The notes: generated from the letters alone by a model not told the origin. Shown: positions 49,001 to 56,198, numbered from the stretch's first letter. The stretch: DNA of 64,000 nt from Heterocephalus glaber (GCF_000247695.1 NW_004624865.1:871825-935824), one strand, 5' to 3'. Translations and numbers: made by a program.

Positions 49001-52000
49001 GGACCACAACCACTGGCCTATCTGGAACTGGGCCTCCTCTGCACTCCCTCCAGTGCGCTCGGCACCAGATGATGGTCACTCTTCTCTCCTCTCACCGACA
49101 CGACCTTTAGGTCACCCTGTGAGCTAACTCTAACCATGACAGAAAAGCTGACCAGCATCTCAAAGCCTCCATGGCCTCACGATTAAAAGAAGAGCAGCTC
49201 CTTCCCCTTAATTCAGTGTATTACTCAGAAATCAGTTCTTTCTCCTTACTTTCTGAAGCATCTTAGTGGCGTGGATAATCAAGGAACTGTAGTCACTGAA
49301 GAGAACCCTACATGTTCTTGAGCCCAACCTCTCATTGAAGGTAGAAACCCTCTCTAGCTCATCTCTGCTCAGGACACCGCCACCATCAGCTCAGATACGC
49401 TGATCAATGGAGAAATAACTCTCCTGAGCATCTCTCTCCCGCTCCTGGCCCGATCTAGCTCTGAGGAAGAGTGACCATTAAACAGAAGTCTCCATCCACA
49501 TCATTTCTGACTGGTTCTCACCCTACTTTCTACAACAATTACTTTCCCTCCAGCAATTCAACAATTATACTACCTCCTTTTGTACTTCTTTTCCATCTTT
49601 CTCTATTTATTCTTCAGAGAACATGATTTTCAGAACTATCACCATTCCTTTAAAAGCGTTCCCTTCATCGCCAGGTCTCATAACTGCTGGCAGATAGTTG
49701 TTACAAATTCGGAAACTATTTTAGAATAGTCCAGAAGTCTGAATGGCGTTTCCATTACCGCACAATTCATTCACAATTAAGTTCATTCTATGAACCACGT
49801 GAAATTACTCTGAAACAACTGAAGAGTTGATAAGGTCCGCTCTAAGCTTGCTATTTTGTCACAGTCCTGTTCCTATTGTAAAACAAAAGTAACTTCATAA
49901 GAAATAAATTCTGTTAAAATATAGCAAAACCACAGATTAAGACAGACTAGGGATGGAATTTAGAATCATTTAACAAAAGCAAGTTTAAAAATGAAGAAAC
50001 TAAAGTAAGACTCTTCATGGTACAGACTTAAAGGACTGATCTCTGTAGTTAGGACCGAAAATAAGAAACTTACTCTACAATTCACAATGTACATTTTAAC
50101 TTTGTAGGTACTTCTTTGTTATCTTATGAGGAAAAAGTATGCCTTTTATCTACGTAAGGCAATATGGTACTTCCCATCATTATGGGTTTTTACTCCTATC
50201 AATGATTTGGAAAATCCTTTGTCAGTACTTGTGCTGAAAGGTGTACCAATCTATCTTTATTAGATGCAAGGCGTCAAGGTTAAGGAAAACCCTAAAATAA
50301 GTATTATTTCTTTTGTTTTGGTACTGAGGATTGAACTTGGGACCTTGCGCTGTCGAGGCAGGTGGCAGCACCACTGAGCCCCGGGCCAAATAAGTATCAT
50401 TTCTAAAGTGCCAGTGTTTCCTAAGAGAGACTGTTCCTATTTCAGGGGGGCACCATTCTTGGTTTAGGGTCTAAACATTTAGCATCCCTGGGTCCAAGGC
50501 ACCAATTCCATACCACCCTGAGATACTGGCAAGAAAAACATCTACTCAAGCTCCACATTTCCAAATGCTAGGAATGAGAACAACTCATTTAGACAAAAAC
50601 AAACAAACGTCAATTTATAAAAATTACCTGAAGCACCAGTTTTAATTGTTGTTTTCCCCTTTTTGCCTTCCTGTTGGTCTTTCAGAGTTTCATACACTAT
50701 CTGGATGACCGGAATACTGAATGCCTATCAAAAACAGTTCTCTGTGTTAGTATTTAGCTATTAAGGAAGTTAATTATAGCCAGGAGTGGTGGCATACACC
50801 TCTTGGGAGGTTGAGGCAGGAGGATCCTGTGAGTTCAAGCCCAGCCTAGATTACATAGTGAGTTCAAGGCCAGTCTGGACTACATAATGAGTGAGACCCT
50901 CTCAAAAAAAAAAAGAAAAGGAAAAGAAACTGTTTCTCTAGGTTACCGGGTACATTGACTTCTGTTTGCAATCTCTTCGTTACAAGAGACACTCAAAATT
51001 CTTAAGTGAATCTAACCCTAATGATACTATGACTCTCTATCCTCTTTTATAGATCATCAGTTTGCTGGCAACAAAGATATCACCCTTGATAGCAAACCAT
51101 CTACTTTCCATGGTTGTTTTATTAATGTTTCAAAGGAAAACCGACTGTTCAAAATCACTTTGAAGTTCAGCTCTTGCAAAGGCAGTCAACTTAAATGAAA
51201 CACTTACACCAGTTTTCCCACTTCCTGTTTCTGCAGCCTGAATGGGGAGAAAAAGTTGGTATTACAGTTTGTCAATTAAAGAGGCTGAATTAAACACAGA
51301 GTGTAGAAATCTTTAACCCCAACCAGGCTCCTGCCAACCTGGTCACCTTGCCTGACCCCGGAGCACCTGCTCACTCCTTTCCTCTCCAGTGGCCTCCGGG
51401 AAAAGCAAACGGAAGCCTTCATCCCTCTAACCTAGACAGAAGCATCCAACAGGACCACCCCAGAGTGGCTGCCATCTGCCTCCCCATCAGTCCCCACACT
51501 CACACAATGCTAACCCGTACTTGCCTACCTGCTGACATTCCCCCGGCCCACAATCTTCACCAAAATACCCAAGGAAGAGCGCAAATCATCCAGCCCACTA
51601 GGTATTTCCATATCACCCAAGGTCACACCTCCCACCCAGACATGTGGGGCTTATGCAACTATGTGCAGCAGTTCAGGATCACACCTGATGCTCTCCTATC
51701 CACTCCTCTCTCATCTTCCCTTGCTCCAAGCAGTCCCTGAGGATCCCCAAGCCGAAGGATAAGCAGGCCCCATGGAACCCTGGAGCACTTGGCATGCCCG
51801 AGGCAGCCTTACAGCCAGTGGCTTAAGCCAAGGGTAAAGACCATATCTGCTTCACCTCTGTGTATGCTGTTTCTCTCCAATATTTTGGATTCAGTATATG
51901 TACAATGAATATTGGTAAATAAATAAAATCAATTTGGTAAAAAAAAATCATTTTTAAGCATAGGGAGTTCTTGAAGTGGGTTAGTGGCTGGGGATTTAGC

Positions 52001-55000
52001 TCAGTGGTTTCGCTGCCTGCTGTGCAAGCGCAGGGACCTGAGTTCGATCCCCGGTACCAAAAAAATAAAAAAATAAAAAAATAAAAACATGAAAAATCTT
52101 AAAGTGGGTTACAAACACAAAGCCCTAGAATTGTGCACCCCCAGGTCCCAAGCACCCCAAATGTCAACATACCATCAGCACGTCACCCCCTCCTAGGATC
52201 AGGGGGATAGACTCCGCCTGGATGTCAGTGGGGAGACTACAAGAGTCATAGCAGAAGGGCTTTTGTTAGTTAATTCAGTCATGTTACATTGTACATTTAA
52301 AAGAGAATTTTATTTGCCAAATACAATCAATTTTTTTCAGCTAGAAATATGTCAAAGTTAAAAAAGGAAACATTCCATACTGTGAAGTCACCAGAAATGC
52401 TGAATTTCACTTACCCAGCTAGACTAAAAACATGACACCACTTTAAATCATAAAATGTCCTTGGGAACAAGGGCATTTCTCTTTGTACTTACAGCCAATC
52501 CATCTCTTCCACTGCCTGGGCTATCTCAGGCATAACACCCATTTCTGCAAAGAAAAAGTAATTTTAAAAACCACAGACTAAATTCACCATAAGTCACACT
52601 ACTTTTTTTTTGTACCAGGGATTGAACTCAGGACCTTGCGCTTGCAAGGCCAGCACAGTGCCACTGAGCTAAATTCCCGGCCCTAACATTGCTCTTAAAA
52701 TGAAATGACTTTGATAAGGGTCAGGGATTTAGTGGTTTCGCTGCCTGCTGTGCAAACGCAAGGACCTGAGTTCAATCCCCAGTACCAAAACAAACAAAAA
52801 AATGACTTTGATGGAACTGAGGGAATGCTATGAAGTGTGCCTCAGATATGACAGACCTACTGGGTGTGGCACTGCTCAAAGGGTTTAAACTTTGGAGCCA
52901 GACGTAAATTCAGATTCAAGCTCTCACTTACCAGCAAGTGACCTTGGGCCAGACCATAAATCTGCTTTTTCTACACAAAACTATCTCGTAGAGACATAAT
53001 AATGTAATAATGCGCCTGGCACATGGTTGTCACTTAATACACAGGAGTCCCCTGCGCTTGTGCACTTGTTGCAGGACTAGCGAAGATCTACCCCAGTTAG
53101 GGTTCTAGATCAGCATTTCAGCTGTTTCATTTCTGATAACGCAGCAAGTAAGTGTCCTGGCTCTTCCTTAGGTAGATCCATAGGAATACCCTCAAGGATC
53201 CAAGAAAAATGAACAGCCACATTTGTTGGAGGCTGTCTTCAAAATTCTGGTTAACCGAAAGATGGAAAAGCCAGTAGTGAAAACTTGAATAATTGAAAAT
53301 GTCAGTTGGAGATCTGCCTTTTTAAAAAATTGCACATATATGGGCCGGGGATTTAGCTCAGTGGTTCTGCCGCCTGCTGCACAAGCACAAGGAACCAAGT
53401 TCAATCCCTGGTACCAAAAAAAAAAAAAAAATTGCACATGTATTTAAATAATTTGACCAGGAGGCCAGGTCTACAGGTAGTGGTTATTCCAGAGAAGGTT
53501 TTGTAATTTTATTTGTCAAATGAACCATAAAGGGTATTTACACATAGTTAATTGGATTATTTAAACTTCTCTTCCAAAGAAGCTATTTTGAGCCTGCATT
53601 CATTATAGCACTCATTACTGCTTTTGTTTACAAAAGTATATATCCTTATAAAAGATGAAAAATACTCAAATATTACCAAGCCCCAGAAATAAACAATTTT
53701 GAAATTTTCTAATTGTTTTTGAAAAGACACAAAGCAAATCTACAAAATGAACACATTCTTTACTAGAGTAAATTTTCTTTGCATAAGGTGAGCAGAATCA
53801 TCATTTTCCAAAAAGCAAGCTCTTCTACCTTTAAAATATCCCCAAGAAAATCCACAGATAGAGAAATCAATCAAACTCAAAAGTGGGAAACCCAGGCAAA
53901 CTTTTGTAAGGATTAGCTCTATTACAGTCTAACTGTGGTTCTTCCCCTAAAATACAGATTGCTTTAAAAGAGGGGAGGGAGTATAGTCTTAAATAGGTGC
54001 AAACAGAATACTGTGAGCTAAAGCTGCTTGAAAAATTGTTACATTACAAGCAGCAACCATGGATTTCTTTCAGCAAATTCCACACTGTGGTCAGGTGCTC
54101 TACATGTTTTCTTTGAAATGATGTCTCTTTAATTTTTTTTTTTTTTTTTTTTGAGGCAGGGTCTCCCTTTGTAGTTCAGGCTGCCTCTGAACTCACTATG
54201 TAGCCCAGGCTGGCCTAGAACTCTCAGCAATCCTCCTGCCTCAGCCTCCTGAGTGCTGGGATCACAGGTGTGCACCACCATGCCCAGCAACTGTAACATT
54301 TTTGACAGTTAAGGGAAAAACAGTAATGTTAATGTTCTTCACCTCTTTGTCTCCCATTTCATAAAATCACGCTCTTTTTCCAGTCTTTTACCCGAAATTT
54401 GTGCATGACTCCCAAACCCTGGAACCTAAAAAATAACAATCTCCACCTACTCTACGGAGGTTGGCTCTGAGTATATTTGCTCATGACTCCTATTGGAAAA
54501 TCTAAGTGTAACAGCTCTGAAATAATTAGATTTGGAATTTCTAATATTCTTTTTTTTTTTTTCTTTTGGTACCAGGGATCGAACTCTGGTCCTTGCCTTT
54601 GCAGGGCAGGCGGCGGAACCACTGAGCTAAAACCCCAGCCCAATTTCTAATATTCTTACCGGAAAAAAACTGAAAAACATGTAATACTACAGCATCTGAG
54701 TCATCTTAATAGGTCAAGAACATTAAAAGCGAGTCGGCCTGACTTGATATGACCATAAAAATGTATCACATTTAGTACATTTCAGGCTGATTAGTTATGC
54801 AGACGTGGTAAAGGCGAAACAACGTCAACTGCCGGGTTCCACATGCCACATCAGATCCTGTTGGCAATAAAGGAGGACCCCATAACCGCAAATAATTTTC
54901 AAAACTTCTGAAAGGGTAGGATGTACGTCGAGAGAAAACTTTCCCTCTGGCTTGGCCCTCTGACGTTCACGTGCACATAGTGGCGTTCAGAAAACAAAGG

Positions 55001-55373
55001 GGCGGCTCGCGCTGGGGCCCGAAAGACCCGACACTCGGCGGCCGACCCCCCCCCGTCCCCCAGCTGAGCTCCGGGGTCACACCGGGCCGGGCCCTGGCCT
55101 GCCGCGGGCAGAGGGCGGCGCGGGGTGGCGGCGCCACGTCCCAGGTAGCGGAGGCCCGGCTGCTACAGCATCGCGCCCAGGCCGCCGCCCGAGCCGAGGA
55201 AGTGTGCGGGTGATGAAGAGCGGAAGAACCGGGGAGAAGACTGCGGGCGGGCGCTGGAGGGCAAGGCGGCGCGCGTCCCCAGAAATCTCCCCACCAGCTG
55301 CCCCCACGCGGAGACCAGTACCGACCGCCCCATCGCCCCCAGTGTCCGCAAACGCACCGGAGAAGGCCGCCAT
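27918..55373 (-). CDS. DDX1: DDX1, ATP-dependent DEAD-box RNA helicase 1 (26 coding exons, full gene span)
   Basis: Seen: 26 exons with GT-AG introns join to 2223 nt, 740 codons plus TGA. Motifs in order: Q motif around Q29, AAETGSGKT at 45-53, SPRY-type insertion about 70-247, PSRELAEQ 294-301, TPGR 346-349, DEAD 370-373, SAT 407-409, a C-terminal RecA lobe with TDVAARGID 572-580 and HRIGRVGR 601-608. The SPRY domain between motifs I and Ia is diagnostic of DDX1. Known for the family: ATP-dependent RNA unwinding, partner of the RTCB tRNA ligase complex, roles in RNA 3'-end processing, double-strand break repair and RNA granules; nuclear and cytoplasmic. From memory it differs from human at about a dozen residues (for example N for S at 467-equivalent positions near exon ends); not aligned by tool. 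In other mammals DDX1 lies between NBAS and MYCN. Expected to be constitutively expressed from its CpG-island promoter. Intron 16 contains an assembly gap, so its length is unknown. Confidence 0.98.
28342..28421 (+). repeat. ID SINE in DDX1 intron 25
   Basis: GGGGCGGGGCTGTAGCTCAG ... CTCAATTCCCGGTACC. Confidence 0.88.
28683..28803 (-). CDS. DDX1: DDX1 coding exon 25 (residues 658-697)
   Basis: 121 nt coding [20 protein letters not shown], then [21 protein letters not shown] replaces the V I recall in human VPVDEF. Donor GTAAGC. Confidence 0.97.
29066..29161 (-). CDS. DDX1: DDX1 coding exon 24 (residues 626-657)
   Basis: 96 nt coding [20 protein letters not shown] and [12 protein letters not shown], the cysteine-containing C-terminal extension characteristic of DDX1. 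Donor GTGAGC. Confidence 0.97.
29162..29858 (-). other. DDX1 intron 23, no repeat recognised
   Basis: About 700 bases of unique sequence between exons 24 and 23. Confidence 0.6.
29859..29901 (-). CDS. DDX1: DDX1 coding exon 23 (residues 611-625)
   Basis: 43 nt coding [15 protein letters not shown]. Donor GTAATC, acceptor TTCCAG; both short flanking junctions are in frame. Confidence 0.97.
29977..30049 (-). CDS. DDX1: DDX1 coding exon 22, motif VI (residues 587-610)
   Basis: 73 nt coding [20 protein letters not shown] and [11 protein letters not shown] is motif VI with the arginine finger. Only 75 bases of intron separate it from exon 23. Confidence 0.97.
30143..30215 (-). CDS. DDX1: DDX1 coding exon 21, motif V (residues 563-586)
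   Basis: 73 nt coding [20 protein letters not shown] and [13 protein letters not shown] is motif V, contacting RNA and ATP. Donor GTAAAA is weak but the frame is exact. Confidence 0.97.
30216..31500 (-). other. DDX1 intron 20, one ID SINE
   Basis: Unique AT-rich sequence apart from the ID at 31085. Confidence 0.6.
31085..31166 (-). repeat. ID SINE with target duplication
   Basis: Antisense ID bordered by CTACAGACTTTCTT on both sides; young. Confidence 0.95.
31501..31592 (-). CDS. DDX1: DDX1 coding exon 20 (residues 532-562)
   Basis: 92 nt coding [20 protein letters not shown] and [14 protein letters not shown] is the conserved HG segment before motif V. Donor GTACTC. Confidence 0.97.
33185..33535 (-). 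repeat. L1M-type LINE fragment, antisense
   Basis: Weak but ordered match: CTCCAGTAAACATTTATGAG, AACAAAATGGTTATACCATT, CAGTGGCATCACACTGGGAT as in antisense L1M 3' ends. Confidence 0.5.
33570..33653 (-). repeat. ID SINE with target duplication
   Basis: Antisense ID; flanks GACCGTCTCAATTTT / TACCGTCTCTATTTT. Confidence 0.94.
34314..34460 (-). CDS. DDX1: DDX1 coding exon 19, motif IV (residues 483-531)
   Basis: 147 nt. [20 protein letters not shown] then [28 protein letters not shown] is motif IV at the start of the second RecA lobe. Donor GTAAGT. Confidence 0.98.
35520..35690 (+). repeat. L1M-type 3' tail
   Basis: ACAGTTCTGGAGGTGGATAG, CACTGAGATGTACACC, AAAACAGTAAGGCTTATGTT and ATGTATATTTTACC match the common L1M/ME 3' end, sense to the plus strand. 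Confidence 0.65.
35925..36053 (-). repeat. B1 SINE
   Basis: TTTTTTTGAGACAGGGTTTC ... CACCACCATGCCCAGCTG, near consensus. Confidence 0.92.
36194..36245 (-). CDS. DDX1: DDX1 coding exon 18 (residues 466-482)
   Basis: 52 nt coding [17 protein letters not shown], a low-complexity linker between the two RecA lobes. Donor GTGAGC. Confidence 0.96.
36513..36701 (-). CDS. DDX1: DDX1 coding exon 17, motif III (residues 403-465)
   Basis: 189 nt, the longest exon: [19 protein letters not shown] with SAT (motif III, couples ATP hydrolysis to unwinding) at 407-409, then the interlobe region ending [11 protein letters not shown]. Donor GTGAGT. Confidence 0.97.
37142..37250 (+). repeat. ID SINE with poly-C run
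   Basis: GGGGGGGCTGAGGATTTAGC ... TTTGATCCTCGGTAACCA followed by 12-13 C and GCAAAAAAAAGTT; the A tail is displaced by the C run. Confidence 0.88.
37750..37950 (-). repeat. B1-dID dimeric SINE
   Basis: GTACTGGGGGTTAAGCCCAG ... ATTTGGAGACAGGGTCTTGC; antisense. Confidence 0.88.
37955..38154 (-). repeat. L1 3'-UTR, antisense, cut by the gap
   Basis: TTTAATGGTACATTTTAGGT, CATGATGCATCTTGGTTC and a C/T-rich tract; close to 7310-7540. It breaks off at the N run. Confidence 0.65.
38155..38254. other. Assembly gap (100 N) in DDX1 intron 16
   Basis: Exactly 100 N, the conventional placeholder for a gap of unknown size. It is entered from a polypyrimidine L1 tail on the left and left through a run of 13 C on the right. 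No exon is lost, since exons 16 and 17 join in frame. Confidence 0.99.
38322..38411 (-). CDS. DDX1: DDX1 coding exon 16 (residues 373-402)
   Basis: 90 nt beginning with the final D of [24 protein letters not shown], ending at DGKRLQ. Donor GTACCG. It lies only 67 bases from the assembly gap. Confidence 0.97.
38509..38588 (+). repeat. ID SINE with target duplication
   Basis: Near-consensus GGGCCGGGGATTTAGCTCAG with AAGAAAACTAATCCA on both sides. Confidence 0.96.
38923..39009 (-). repeat. ID SINE with target duplication
   Basis: Antisense ID bordered by CTACAACTCTT; poly-T head of 12-14. Confidence 0.95.
39632..39730 (-). CDS. DDX1: DDX1 coding exon 15, motif Ib and first three residues of DEAD (340-372)
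   Basis: 99 nt coding [16 protein letters not shown] through FLVLDEA. Motif Ib TPGR is at 346-349. The exon ends after DEA, so the DEAD box is divided by a phase-0 intron. Donor GTATGT. Confidence 0.97.
39985..40150 (+). repeat. MIR SINE
   Basis: CAAATCCCAATTCCACCACT, CTAAGCTGTGTAGCTC and a CTCTGTAAGAGGGGTGATAA block follow the MIR order. Confidence 0.6.
40190..40375 (-). repeat. MIR-like SINE, antisense
   Basis: CCACTTAGGTTACACAGCAG and GACTCACACTCAGCCTGACA resemble an antisense MIR. Confidence 0.45.
40626..40686 (-). CDS. DDX1: DDX1 coding exon 14 (residues 319-339)
   Basis: 61 nt coding [20 protein letters not shown], including the conserved GG between motifs Ia and Ib. Donor GTAAGT. 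Confidence 0.97.
40728..41085 (+). mobile_element. MaLR-type LTR
   Basis: TGTCCTGGTTTGGATCTAAG start, CCGCCATCATGTTCCTGCCG, CATGGACTGAATCCGTGAGC and AGTTGTGGGTGTTGGGAATT end. Complete-looking solo LTR in DDX1 intron 13, opposite to the gene. Confidence 0.75.
41480..41830 (+). repeat. L1 LINE ORF2 remnant
   Basis: CAACAAATGGTGCTGGGATG and CGGATATGTGCGTGGAAAAG match the conserved TAAATGGTGCTGGGA region of ORF2; decayed. Confidence 0.6.
41930..42101 (-). repeat. B1 SINE, internal-duplication type
   Basis: CAGGCTGGCTTTGAGCTCAC then CCCAGGCTGGCCTTGAATTC, the duplicated segment. Confidence 0.9.
42224..42362 (-). CDS. DDX1: DDX1 coding exon 13, motif Ia (residues 273-318)
   Basis: 139 nt. Carries [19 protein letters not shown], i.e. 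helicase motif Ia (RNA binding) at 294-301. Donor GTAAAT. Confidence 0.97.
42655..42800 (+). repeat. MIR SINE
   Basis: CTTCCGAGTCAGACCGCTGG, CTCTCTGACTCTGGGCAGGC, GCCTCAGGCTTTCTGTCTAC follow MIR order. Confidence 0.55.
43023..43137 (-). CDS. DDX1: DDX1 coding exon 12 (residues 235-272)
   Basis: 115 nt from [20 protein letters not shown] to KSQHS; the junction where the SPRY insertion returns to the first RecA lobe. It reads CKAPDSYVV where I recall SKAPDGYIV in human. Confidence 0.97.
43259..43335 (-). CDS. DDX1: DDX1 coding exon 11 (residues 209-234)
   Basis: 77 nt coding [20 protein letters not shown] and ACVLK near the end of the SPRY domain. Acceptor TCACTAG, donor GTAATT. Confidence 0.97.
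43336..44496 (-). other. DDX1 intron 10
   Basis: Unique C-rich sequence; a short MIR-like tail (CTGGCACACAGCAAGCACTT) is at about 44345. A 236-codon plus-strand ORF here has no recognisable family. Confidence 0.5.
44497..44569 (-). CDS. DDX1: DDX1 coding exon 10 (residues 185-208)
   Basis: 73 nt coding [20 protein letters not shown] and FSKN of the SPRY domain (GC.LD...G.V.FSKNG pattern). Donor GTAAGC. Confidence 0.97.
45097..45173 (-). CDS. DDX1: DDX1 coding exon 9 (residues 159-184)
   Basis: 77 nt coding the glycine- and phenylalanine-rich SPRY segment [20 protein letters not shown] and the following DNYGE. Donor GTAAGC. Confidence 0.97.
45490..45860 (+). mobile_element. MaLR-type LTR
   Basis: GCTGTGGGAGGTGGGGCCTG, CTGCCATGATGTTTCTGTCT, ACTGTGAACCAAATTAAACC and AGTTGTGGGTGTCAGGTATC. 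In DDX1 intron 8, antisense to the gene; TATAAA-like GGTATAAACAGC at about 45645. Confidence 0.75.
46082..46165 (-). CDS. DDX1: DDX1 coding exon 8 (residues 131-158)
   Basis: 84 nt, SPRY core with [19 protein letters not shown], the typical SPRY YYE...RVGW pattern. Donor GTGAGT. Confidence 0.97.
46375..46458 (-). CDS. DDX1: DDX1 coding exon 7 (residues 103-130)
   Basis: 84 nt coding [20 protein letters not shown] onward to TKGLVK in the SPRY domain. V replaces L and M that I recall from human. Donor GTACTG is weak but the frame demands it. Confidence 0.97.
46525..46606 (+). repeat. ID SINE of a different, older-looking type
   Basis: GTGCACTTGCCTAGCATGCA and GGGTTCAGTCCCCAGTTCC lack the GGTACC end; the A box is poor. 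Confidence 0.7.
46640..46735 (+). repeat. Direct repeat, copy 1 (DDX1 intron 6)
   Basis: GAGGCTGAGACTGGCC to CGCCCTTATGGTCCCC, again at 47455-47545 with a few differences. Family not recognised. Confidence 0.75.
47159..47241 (-). repeat. ID SINE
   Basis: TTTTTTTTTGGTACTAGGGA ... GAGCTAAATCCCCAGCCC. Confidence 0.93.
47455..47545 (+). repeat. Direct repeat, copy 2 (DDX1 intron 6)
   Basis: GGGGCTGAGACTGGCC ... TCGCCCTTATGGTCCCCTTA; partner of 46640-46735, 815 bases apart. Confidence 0.75.
48117..48203 (-). repeat. ID SINE
   Basis: GGTACTGGGGATGGAACTCA ... TAAATCCCCGGCCC; flanks share ACACATACATTTTA. Confidence 0.94.
48515..48595 (-). repeat. ID SINE
   Basis: TTTTTTTTGGTATCAGGATC ... AAATCCCAGGCCC. 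Confidence 0.93.
48661..48708 (-). CDS. DDX1: DDX1 coding exon 6 (residues 87-102)
   Basis: 48 nt coding [16 protein letters not shown], the N-terminal strand of the SPRY domain. Donor GTAAGT. Confidence 0.97.
48781..48870 (+). repeat. ID SINE
   Basis: GGCCCGGGGATTTAGCTCAG ... GGTACC-A15; flanked by AAAGCCAA. Confidence 0.95.
50308..50389 (-). repeat. ID SINE
   Basis: TTTTGGTACTGAGGATTGAA ... CCACTGAGCCCCGGGCC; the A box is shortened; flanks AATAAGTATTATTTCT / AATAAGTATCATTTCT. Confidence 0.92.
50628..50724 (-). CDS. DDX1: DDX1 coding exon 5 (residues 55-86)
   Basis: 97 nt, from [14 protein letters not shown] to the lysine-rich linker [12 protein letters not shown] that leads into the SPRY insertion. 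Donor GTAATT. Confidence 0.97.
50778..50925 (+). repeat. B1 SINE, internal-duplication type
   Basis: GTGAGTTCAAGCCCAGCCTA followed by a second GTGAGTTCAAGGCCAGTCTG. Confidence 0.88.
51208..51237 (-). CDS. DDX1: DDX1 coding exon 4, 30-nt microexon with Walker A (residues 45-54)
   Basis: Exactly ten codons, [10 protein letters not shown], i.e. helicase motif I alone, with the ATP-binding lysine at residue 52. Acceptor ATTCAG; the donor is the second GT of GGTGTAAGT, required to keep the frame into exon 5. Confidence 0.97.
51238..52172 (-). other. DDX1 intron 3
   Basis: Unique C-rich sequence, a possible L2/MIR-like tail near 51830-51935 (ATATGTACAATGAATATTGG) and an ID at 51987. Confidence 0.45.
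51987..52088 (+). repeat. ID SINE
   Basis: GGCTGGGGATTTAGCTCAGT ... GGTACC with tail of AAAAAAT units. Confidence 0.94.
52173..52236 (-). CDS. DDX1: DDX1 coding exon 3 (residues 23-44)
   Basis: 64 nt. Contains [15 protein letters not shown], the Q motif that recognises adenine, ending GGGDVLM just before the Walker A exon. Donor GTATGT. Confidence 0.97.
52493..52544 (-). CDS. DDX1: DDX1 coding exon 2 (residues 6-22)
   Basis: 52 nt coding [17 protein letters not shown]; acceptor TTTGCAG, donor GTAAGT. Intron phases agree with exons 1 and 3. It is the start of the helicase N-terminal helix. Confidence 0.97.
52601..52684 (-). repeat. ID SINE
   Basis: TTTTTTTTTGTACCAGGGAT ... TAAATTCCCGGCCC. 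Confidence 0.93.
52718..52801 (+). repeat. ID SINE with A-box deletion
   Basis: GGGTCAGGGATTTAGTGG lacks GCTCA, so the internal polymerase III promoter is broken. Confidence 0.92.
52880..53045 (+). repeat. MIR SINE
   Basis: TTGGAGCCAGACG, CACTTACCAGCAAGTGACCT, TTGGGCCAG, GCGCCTGGCACATGGTTG; full MIR order. Confidence 0.8.
53341..53432 (+). repeat. ID SINE with target duplication
   Basis: GGGCCGGGGATTTAGCTCAG; flanks AATTGCACATATAT / AATTGCACATGTAT. Confidence 0.95.
54130..54290 (-). repeat. B1 SINE, internal-duplication type
   Basis: Poly-T of about 18, GAGGCAGGGTCTCCC, duplicated CTCTGAACTCACTATGTAGC / CCCAGGCTGGCCTAGAACTC. Confidence 0.93.
54549..54641 (-). repeat. ID SINE with 16-bp target duplication
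   Basis: Antisense; AATTTCTAATATTCTT on both sides, perfect, so recent. Confidence 0.97.
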
Positions 55374-55640
55374 GTTCGCACCGTCCTCGCGGCTCCTCCA
55401 GCACACTCCCTCTGTCCCCAATGACTTGCCGTATCGCTGCTGCACGCACTTCCGGGCCGCGGCCTTCGGGGTTCCGAGTCCCGCCCGGCGGGAACTGGAT
55501 CCCGGGAAAAAGGTACCGAGGCAAGAAAAGACCCGCCGGGCAGCTGCGCGCATGCTCATGCCCGCCCCTGACCCCAAAGCGCAGACCTGTGCAGTTGAAC
55601 CTGCGTAAATTGCCTGGATCGGTCATTATTAACCATCCTA
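54955..55640 (-). promoter_or_regulatory. DDX1: DDX1 CpG-island promoter and 5' UTR
   Basis: GC-rich, CpG-dense block surrounding exon 1, free of SINEs although both sides are full of them. No TATA box is seen. The start codon overlaps a YY1-type ATGGCGGC, and a GCATGCGCGC resembling an NRF1 site lies near 55545-55560. The transcription start is inferred to lie between 55400 and 55620. The reverse side of the island could also fire a divergent transcript; no exon supports one. Confidence 0.8.
55358..55373 (-). CDS. DDX1: DDX1 coding exon 1 (residues 1-5)
   Basis: Only 16 coding bases: MAAFS plus the first base of codon 6, followed by donor GTGCGT. The ATG is in good Kozak context and sits in a YY1-like AACATGGCGGCC. 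The reading frame stays open beyond the donor, which produces a long spurious ORF through the promoter. Confidence 0.95.
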
Positions 55641-55929
55641 CTAGTTAATACTTATTTAGCGCAAGCTACGTGTCATCAGCATCAATTTTCTTCACATAAG
55701 AAAGCAGATTATTTGATGGTTAGTCAAACAGCACCGGGCTGACTGACAGCACCTGTGCGCTCTCGCCATCTGGAGTCCTGGCCAGACTCACACCTTTGAG
55801 CGGGTCCTGGGCAGGGGGGTCACGACCTGAGCGACAGGCTGTTTATTGTCCAGGAGCCAAGGCTAGTGACTGCCTGGCACCCCTAGGTGTTAAATATTTT
55901 TGCCAGAAATCAGTAGTGGTTTAGGTCTC
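55641..55929. other. DDX1 upstream flank
   Basis: Unique sequence past the CpG island; nothing recognised. Confidence 0.4.
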
Positions 55930-56092
55930 CTTTCCTTAACTGCGCTGTGCTCCATCCTCCGCCAGTCCCTTCCACCATGATGTTCCTGCCTTGGAGCAGC
56001 AGACCATGGACTGAACCCATGAGCCAAATAAACCTCTCCTCCGCTAAGTTATGGGTGTTGGTTATTTTGTCCCAAGTGCCTAAGACAACGTG
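55930..56092 (+). mobile_element. MaLR-type LTR 3' part
   Basis: TTCCACCATGATGTTCCTGC, CATGGACTGAACCCATGAGC, CAAATAAACCTCTCC (AATAAA) and ATGGGTGTTGGTTATTTTGT. Confidence 0.75.
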
Positions 56093-56123
56093 TTATGCCA
56101 GAATTCCCAAAGGGAAGTCTGGA

Positions 56124-56126
<3 letters not shown>

Positions 56127-56187
<61 letters not shown>

Positions 56188-56198
56188 CGAGAGAGAGC
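56127..56198. repeat. (GA)n microsatellite, 72 bases
   Basis: About 36 GA units with two GCGA interruptions; polypurine/polypyrimidine mirror tract 0.8 kb upstream of DDX1 exon 1. Confidence 0.97.

Larger units (their letters stand above)
48709..50627 (-). other. DDX1 intron 5
   Basis: Contains ID elements at 48781 and 50308; 48880-50300 is unique AT-rich sequence without recognised repeats. Confidence 0.6.
52545..55357 (-). other. DDX1 intron 1
   Basis: Longest ungapped intron of the gene; SINEs listed separately, unique AT-rich sequence at 53435-54130. Confidence 0.6.

Noticed and set aside
55077..55577. 166-codon minus-strand ORF containing MAAFS
   Set aside because: It is DDX1 exon 1 read through its GTGCGT donor into intron 1 and backward into the 5' UTR; the real product leaves after codon 5.
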